From Micromonospora okii (GTDB lineage: Bacteria; Actinomycetota; Actinomycetes; Mycobacteriales; Micromonosporaceae): a stretch of 64,000 nucleotides of DNA. A model generated the notes under the pieces. That model did no database searches. It saw only the letters and a program-made list of their open reading frames with translations, and was not told the origin of the DNA. Shown in pieces: positions 59,523-64,000 of this stretch (its first letter is position 1; every line of letters begins with the position of its first letter). The position numbers and the translations under genes are program-made. Where the stretch lies: the NCBI RefSeq assembly GCF_020884795.1, contig NZ_BBZF01000019.1, forward strand, positions 1 through 64,000, read 5' to 3'.

Positions 59523-60214
59523 GGCGCGGCGGCCCCGCGCGCCGCCAGGTGGGCGCCGAGGCGGCGGATCGTCTCGGCGGCGGCGATGGCGTCGCTGCGG
59601 GCGCTGCCGTGCCGCCCGTCGCCGCTGTAGAGCCCCGCCTCGGCCACCGCCGGGTGGTCGGTCAGGTGCACGTGCAGGGTGCCCAGCCGCGCGCCCAGCA
59701 CCCGGGTGTGCGCCGCCAGCCTGCGCATCCGCTCGCCCAGGGCCGCGCGCAGCCGCTCCGGCACCGCCGGGCTGTGCGACACGTCGAACATCCCCACCGT
59801 GACCACGTCCGCCCCGGCGGCCTGAAGACCGGTCACCATCGCGGCCAGCTCGGCGTCGACGGCGTCGGCGTCGTACGCCTGCCGGAACGCGTCGTTGCCG
59901 CCGCACACCACCAGCGCCAGGTCCGGGCCGAACTCCACCGCCGGGCCGAGCTGCGTCGCCCGCACCTCGTGCGCCCGCAGCCCGCGCAACCCCAGATTGA
60001 GGTACGCCAGCCCGGGGCGGGCCGCGTCCAGCTCGGCGGCGATCCGGTCGGCCCACTGCACGTCCGGGTACCCGTCGATCGGCTCGCACAGCCCCTCGGC
60101 GACGCTGTCGCCCAGCACCACGAACCGCCGCCACGGGTGACCGGCCAGCAGCCGCGCGCTCTCGCCCGCCCGCAGGCAGTGCGGATCGGTCGCCTCGGTC
60201 AGGGTCGATGCCAT
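59519..60214 (-). CDS. SGNH/GDSL hydrolase
   Basis: 231 residues from ATG at 60214. Block I VLGDSVAEGL (Ser), block III VVCGGNDAF (Gly-x-Asn-Asp) and a C-terminal Asp-x-x-His region (SGDGRHGSARSD) define an SGNH esterase. No signal peptide is evident. Substrate unknown. It ends inside the nested repeat and sits 10 bp from the next minus-strand gene. Confidence 0.87.
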   Translation of the reverse strand: MASTLTEATDPHCLRAGESARLLAGHPWRRFVVLGDSVAEGLCEPIDGYPDVQWADRIAAELDAARPGLAYLNLGLRGLRAHEVRATQLGPAVEFGPDLALVVCGGNDAFRQAYDADAVDAELAAMVTGLQAAGADVVTVGMFDVSHSPAVPERLRAALGERMRRLAAHTRVLGARLGTLHVHLTDHPAVAEAGLYSGDGRHGSARSDAIAAAETIRRLGAHLAARGAAAP

Positions 60215-60224
60215 GATCGGCACG

Positions 60225-60791
60225 CTAGCCGACCCCGCCCCGCCCGTCGACACCCCGGCCCTCGGCCGGGGGCGGGGCGGCCGGCCGCCGACGGGCCAGC
60301 TCCGCGCGCAGGCGGCCCACCCCGGGGGTCACCCCGGCCACGGGCACCCGTATCTCCCGGGGCCCCCGGGCCCGCGCCATGCCCGACCGGTCGGCCCGAA
60401 TCCACTCCCACCGCCGCAGGGGCGGCCGGACCCGGTCCAGGTCGATCAGCTCGAGGACGAGGACGGGGTTGAGCCGACCGCGCACCTGCGCGACCGCCAC
60501 GTTGTCCCAGTCGATCGCCACCTCACCGCCGCCGGGATGGGTCAGCACGATCCCCCGATCGGTCAGCACCAGCGGCAGGCCCGCCTGCCGTTGTGCCAAC
60601 CAGATCAGGAGCATCGGGGCCAGGAGGGCCGGAAGCAGGCTGGACACGTCGTACCAGGCCCGGCCGAAGACGACCACCCGGACCAGATAGACCACCGCCA
60701 GCGCCGCCGTCACCGTGACGGTGGCGCCCAGCACCGCCCTGGGCGTCGTCCGCCGGAACCGGAAACCGTCCGATGTGGATTGCTGGCCCAT
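60225..60791 (-). CDS. Membrane-associated PH-like domain protein
   Basis: 188 residues. Two hydrophobic helices (VLGATVTVTAALAVVYLVRVV and LLPALLAPMLLIWL), then a beta-rich PH-like domain LPLVLTDRGIVLTHPGGGEV to RVPVAG. Typical of small actinobacterial PH-like (YdbS/bPH) proteins of unknown role. Likely co-transcribed with the SGNH hydrolase. Confidence 0.7.
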   Translation of the reverse strand: MGQQSTSDGFRFRRTTPRAVLGATVTVTAALAVVYLVRVVVFGRAWYDVSSLLPALLAPMLLIWLAQRQAGLPLVLTDRGIVLTHPGGGEVAIDWDNVAVAQVRGRLNPVLVLELIDLDRVRPPLRRWEWIRADRSGMARARGPREIRVPVAGVTPGVGRLRAELARRRPAAPPPAEGRGVDGRGGVG

Positions 60792-60854
60792 CCGGCCCTG
60801 GTTCCCGCTTCGGCCCCGTCGACAAACGCCCAGGACGGGCGGGAGTCCTCCGGG

Positions 60855-61424
60855 TCAGCGCGCGGGCCAGTTGCGCAGCAGGGCGTCGAGGGCGTCCAGG
60901 ATCCGGGTCCAGGTCTCCTGCGTGTCGGGGGCGCTGTGGCTGAACCCGCCGCTCAGCTCCAGGCTGACGTAGCCGTGGAAGACGCTGCCCAGCAGTCGTA
61001 CCGCGTGCGTCTGGTCCGGCTCCGTCAGGTCGTACCCGCGCAGGACCGCCCGCGCCATCTGCGCGTGCCGGACGCCGGCGCTGGTCGCCGCCGTCTGCGC
61101 GTCGAGCCGGAGCTGGGCGGCGGCGTAGCGGCCGGGGTGCTCCCGGGCGTAGTCGCGGTAGACGTCGCCGAAGGCGGCCAGCGCGTCCCTGCCGGCCCGC
61201 CCGGCCAGCGCGGCGGCGACCCGGTCGGCCATCTCCGCCAGGGCCAGCAGGGCGATCCTGGTCCTGAGGTCCTGCGAGCCGCCCAGGTGCGAGTACAGGC
61301 TCGCGACCTTGACGTCGAACCGCCGGGCCAGCGCCGAGACGGTCACCTGGTCGAAGCCGACCTCGTCGGCCAGCTCCGCGCCCGCCCGGGTCAGTCGCTC
61401 CGGGGTCAGTCCCACCCGTGCCAC
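60855..61424 (-). CDS. TetR-family repressor with WHG-type C-terminus
   Basis: 189 residues. HTH VTVSALARRFDVKVASLYSH near residues 27-46, then a helical ligand domain with VRLLGSVFHGYVSLE. It starts 71 bp from the divergent FBP-domain gene, and the gap holds a perfect palindrome. Probably autoregulates and represses that gene. Confidence 0.9.
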   Translation of the reverse strand: MARVGLTPERLTRAGAELADEVGFDQVTVSALARRFDVKVASLYSHLGGSQDLRTRIALLALAEMADRVAAALAGRAGRDALAAFGDVYRDYAREHPGRYAAAQLRLDAQTAATSAGVRHAQMARAVLRGYDLTEPDQTHAVRLLGSVFHGYVSLELSGGFSHSAPDTQETWTRILDALDALLRNWPAR

Positions 61425-61458
61425 GGCCCTCCCTTTCTCGACCGAAACCGATTATGCG

Positions 61459-61481
61459 TTTGCCTAACACCTTTAGGCAAA
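61459..61481. promoter_or_regulatory. TetR operator-like palindrome
   Basis: TTTGCCTAA (61459-61467), CACCT, TTAGGCAAA (61473-61481): perfect 9-bp arms between the divergent TetR and FBP genes. TTAGCGT directly after it looks like a -10 whose transcript would start close to the ATG at 61496, so the FBP mRNA may be leaderless. Confidence 0.8.
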
Positions 61482-61495
61482 TTAGCGTGCCGGTT

Positions 61496-61987
61496 ATGAA
61501 GCAACTGACCGAGCAGGAGCTCCGCGCGGCCTTCGTCAACTGCACCAAGGGGGAGACGAAGCGCCTCTTCGTCCCGCGCGACCTGGCCGACCGCCCCTGG
61601 GACGACCTGGACTACCTGGGCTGGCGCGATCCGCAGGCCCCCGAGCGCGCCTACCTCGTCACCGCGCCGGACGGCCATCCGAGGGGCCTCGCCCTGCGCT
61701 GCCCCACCCCGAGCGCCCAGCAGCCCCGGCGCAACATGTGCTCGATGTGCCTCACCACCCCCGCGGACGGGGTCGCCCTGATGGTGGCCCGCAAGGCGGG
61801 CAAGGCCGGGCAGCAGGGCAACTCCGTGGGCACCTACATCTGCGCCGACCTGGCCTGCTCGCTGTACCTGCGGGGGCGGAAGGACCCGGGACCCGGCGCG
61901 CGCATGCAGGAGTCGCTCACGCTGGAGGAGAAAATCGACCGTACGGTGGCCAACCTCGTCGCGTTCCTCGACCGGGTCACCGCGTGA
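61496..61987 (+). CDS. FBP/FusB-like zinc-binding protein
   Basis: 163 residues from ATG at 61496. A helical N-terminus is followed by a treble-clef zinc site, MCSMCLTTP and ICADLACSLYL (four Cys), as in FusB-type EF-G-binding proteins that rescue translation under fusidic acid. Whether it gives resistance here is unknown. Likely controlled by the adjacent TetR protein. Confidence 0.82.
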   Translation: MKQLTEQELRAAFVNCTKGETKRLFVPRDLADRPWDDLDYLGWRDPQAPERAYLVTAPDGHPRGLALRCPTPSAQQPRRNMCSMCLTTPADGVALMVARKAGKAGQQGNSVGTYICADLACSLYLRGRKDPGPGARMQESLTLEEKIDRTVANLVAFLDRVTA

Positions 61988-62038
61988 GGCGCGCCTAGGG
62001 CGGGACGGTCTCTGCGCAGCGCCGGAGCCGGGGAAGCC

Positions 62039-62758
62039 TCAGCGGAACCGGTCGACGGTGACGGGGATCATCCCCTGCTGCCGCATCTGCGTCGTCAGGC
62101 CGCGCAGCAGCACGCCGACCGCCTCGTCGTGCTCCGTCACCAGGTCGCAGGTCACGTCCAGCGCCCAGCCGGCGCCCGCGGCGACCCGGCGCAGGTCCCA
62201 GCGGAAGACGTCGCCGGAGACCTGGCGGCGCACCGAGCCCAGGATGCGCGTCCCGGGATCCGCGAGGTCGCCGGTGACCGGCATCTGCCACGCCTCGCTG
62301 AGTGCCGCGAGGCCGTCGGGGGGCAACTCGTCGGTGAAGAGGATCCGGTAGACGCGCGTCTCGCGGAATCCCGGCGTGGCCTCGGGCCCGCTGAGCCGCA
62401 ACGGCGGCGGCTGTGCGGGCGGGGTGCCGAAGCACGCCCGCAGCGCGGCCTCGCCCGGCAGGTCGGCACCGCAGAGGTCGCGATAGAGCGTCGCCGCCGC
62501 TGTCCGGCCGACGGGCGTCACCCGGGCCCGCAGCGCGGTGTCGACGCGTAGGCGTCGACTGGTGGCCGACGCGTCGCGCCACTGGCCCTCCGACCGGCTC
62601 CAGCCGCCGCTCACCAGCCCGGCAGCGGCGTGGTCCGCCGCGAGCAGGAACTCCTCGACCAGCAGCCCCTCCGGCGCGCCGGTGCCGTCGTGGACCACGT
62701 AGTAGTGCAGCGCAGGGGAGGGGTCGACCGCCTGCCGCGCAAGAGAAGCCCTCGTCAC
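62039..62758 (-). CDS. Conserved hypothetical protein
   Basis: 239 residues. No family recognised. It contains LHYYVVHDGTGAPEGLLVEE at the start and VFRWDLRRVAAGAGWALDV later, a mixed alpha/beta pattern without membrane segments or obvious catalytic motifs. It is convergent with the FBP gene. Confidence 0.65.
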   Translation of the reverse strand: MTRASLARQAVDPSPALHYYVVHDGTGAPEGLLVEEFLLAADHAAAGLVSGGWSRSEGQWRDASATSRRLRVDTALRARVTPVGRTAAATLYRDLCGADLPGEAALRACFGTPPAQPPPLRLSGPEATPGFRETRVYRILFTDELPPDGLAALSEAWQMPVTGDLADPGTRILGSVRRQVSGDVFRWDLRRVAAGAGWALDVTCDLVTEHDEAVGVLLRGLTTQMRQQGMIPVTVDRFR

Positions 62759-62937
62759 CCGTGAATTCTCCGACGGAATGACGCGCTGCCGCCCGTGGCT
62801 CGCGGGAGGCCCGGTGGCTGCCGCTCACTCCGCCGTGAAGCCTCCGCCCCTGATCGCTTGCGGATTGCCGAGACGACACGCCGAGCCGGCTCGCCGAAGA
62901 CAGCAGACGATCATGACGGGCCGCCGCGCGGCGTCGG

Positions 62938-63363
62938 TCAGGAGCCCGAGGGCGCCGGCGATCCGGCCGGCCGCACCGGGTCGTGGGTGCCCCGGGGCAC
63001 GCCCGGGCGGCAGCGCCGCAGTCGCTCGGCGGCCATCCGCCCGCCGACGGCGAGGCCGTGCCGCTCCACCGCCACCAGCCCGTACGCCCCGCAGGTGGGG
63101 GTGAACCGGCACTGCCCCGGCCAGTGCGGGGACAGCCACCGCCGGTAGCCCCGGATGGCCGCCACCCCGGCCCGGTCCAGCGCCGGGGCCCGGGTCGCCG
63201 CCGCCGTTGCCGCGCCCAGCGTCAGCAGCGTCGAGAACAGGCCCAGGTCGCAGCAGTCGCAGCAGCCCGCCGGGTTCTTCGACCGGTAGTGCTTGTTGAA
63301 CTTGTCCTGCTGCCTGCGGTTCTCGCGGGCCGTCTCCCACAACCGTCGGATCATGTGGATCAT
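62938..63363 (-). CDS. yidD: YidD-like membrane insertion efficiency factor
   Basis: 141 residues from ATG at 63363 (63354 is an alternative). GYRRWLSPHWPGQCRFTPTC and GAYGLVAVERHGLAVGGRM are the YidD hallmarks. The N-terminal extension has a CCDCCDLG Cys cluster not usual for the family. YidD helps YidC-dependent membrane protein insertion. Stand-alone rather than in the usual rpmH-rnpA operon, so it is a second or specialised copy. Confidence 0.88.
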   Translation of the reverse strand: MIHMIRRLWETARENRRQQDKFNKHYRSKNPAGCCDCCDLGLFSTLLTLGAATAAATRAPALDRAGVAAIRGYRRWLSPHWPGQCRFTPTCGAYGLVAVERHGLAVGGRMAAERLRRCRPGVPRGTHDPVRPAGSPAPSGS

Positions 63364-63426
63364 CATGCGCGACCGTGTCGAGCCGGCCCGCGCCGGGCGG
63401 GGGAGAGGCGATGGCACGATGGCCCG

Positions 63427-63855
63427 ATGCGGGACGCGGATCTGGTGGGGCTGTGGGACAGCGGTCCCTACGACCTCGGCGTGATGGAGTCGAGCTGGCT
63501 CTGCCTCCGCGACGACGGCACGGGCTGGAGCAGCTGGGCCAACGTCGGCGGCTCCTCGGCGAGCCGGCTCACCTGGGCCTGCCGGGGCGAGGGCGAGGTG
63601 GAGCTGCGCTACGTCTGGACGGTCTCCGGACGCTGGCACGGCACCGGCCTCCTGCCCGCCGTCGACGAGGTCGACGAGGAGGGCCCGGACGACGCCGTGG
63701 TGCGCACCCGCTACCGGGTCGCGCCGGACACCCCGCCGGTGGGGCCGGTGGTCACGGCGCTGGTTCTCGACGAGCCGGTCGAGTTCTGCCACCGCTTCGG
63801 GCTGGTCCGACGCGACCTCGCCGGCCTGACCGACCCGACGCGCCGGACGGCGTAA
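63427..63855 (+). CDS. Small conserved hypothetical protein
   Basis: 142 residues from ATG at 63427. Beta-rich, with repeated GLWDSGPYDLG, WLCLRDDGTGWSSWANVGG and VEFCHRFGLVRRDL. Looks like a soluble lipocalin-like or similar small barrel. I do not recognise a family. Divergent from yidD with 63 bp between starts. Confidence 0.65.
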   Translation: MRDADLVGLWDSGPYDLGVMESSWLCLRDDGTGWSSWANVGGSSASRLTWACRGEGEVELRYVWTVSGRWHGTGLLPAVDEVDEEGPDDAVVRTRYRVAPDTPPVGPVVTALVLDEPVEFCHRFGLVRRDLAGLTDPTRRTA

Positions 63856-63919
63856 CCGGCCGAACCGACCGCCGACCGGGCTGGCCACCGACCCACCGGC
63901 CCGGATCCGGGACCGGCGG

Positions 63920-64000
63920 TCAGACCGCCGGGGCGGGGCGCGGTCGCGACCGGCCCGCCCGCAGTGGGCCGACGAGCAGCGGGCCCACGGTCAGCGCCGC
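63920..64000 (-). CDS. C-terminus of a membrane protein, truncated by the window edge
   Basis: The minus strand from the window end reads AALTVGPLLVGPLRAGRSRP then RPAPAV and a stop at 63920-63922. A hydrophobic run followed by a basic tail suits the last membrane segment of a transporter such as an MFS protein. Only 26 residues are visible, so the family is a guess. Confidence 0.4.
   Translation of the reverse strand, partial: AALTVGPLLVGPLRAGRSRPRPAPAV

Noticed and set aside
1..64000. tRNA, rRNA, insertion sequences or transposases
   Set aside because: No cloverleaf-type sequence, rRNA segment, transposase motif or target-site-duplicated inverted repeats were noticed on either strand.

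Overview
The window is very GC-rich DNA (well above 70% by eye) with frequent GTG starts, strong GC bias at third codon positions and 1-8 bp start/stop overlaps. Together with a spore-pigment-type type II PKS, a SARP regulator, LAL and nSTAND regulators and DUF6766/DUF5995 proteins, it points to a filamentous actinomycete. Micromonosporaceae, probably Micromonospora or a close relative, is my best guess from gene style; no database was consulted.

Layout. 1-9.3 kb is housekeeping and accessory: a partial periplasmic-binding protein, a degenerate ADP-ribosylglycohydrolase, a secreted subtilase, a secreted CBM2 protein, an HD hydrolase with a fresh 42-bp duplication, and a possible leader-peptide/attenuator unit in front of rsgA and a GNAT acetyltransferase. 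9.3-13.7 kb holds a sugar-acid unit (KDG kinase, KDPG aldolase) with remnants of neighbouring genes and a LacI regulator. 13.9-30.6 kb carries transporters, hydrolases, two overlapping crcB genes, a methyltransferase, a cyclase/ATPase signalling protein, a large LuxR-type regulator whose locus carries near-identical palindromes, and small membrane proteins.

30.8-42.0 kb is an aromatic (WhiE-like) type II PKS cluster. The left arm is SARP, TcmI-type cyclase and FAD monooxygenase. The right arm is a second TcmI-type cyclase, a dedicated acetyl-CoA carboxylase (fused AccDA, AccB, AccC), an ACP fused to an aromatase/cyclase, cupin, KS-alpha, KS-beta and ABM monooxygenase. The carboxylase would supply malonyl-CoA, the KS pair and ACP would build the chain, and the aromatase, cyclases and oxygenases would shape it, probably into a spore pigment or pentangular polyphenol.

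42.0-45.6 kb is an opposing trypsin-nSTAND-propeller protein. 46.2-59.4 kb is a second biosynthetic block that I cannot match to a known pathway: two adenylate-forming enzymes, a PPTase, two small ACPs, a ketosynthase with an altered active site, a half-length KS-like protein, a canonical KS, a 4-hydroxyphenylpyruvate dioxygenase/hydroxymandelate synthase-like enzyme, a PhyH-type oxygenase, a DUF3050 haem-oxygenase-fold protein, an E1 alpha/beta pair without E2/E3, and an ATP-grasp-like ligase, closed by a strong hairpin. It has no ketoreductase, dehydratase, thioesterase or transporter. This is the best candidate for an undescribed system. 59.5-64 kb returns to ordinary genes (SGNH hydrolase, PH-like protein, TetR with a palindromic operator, FBP/FusB-like zinc protein, YidD, and a partial gene at the edge).
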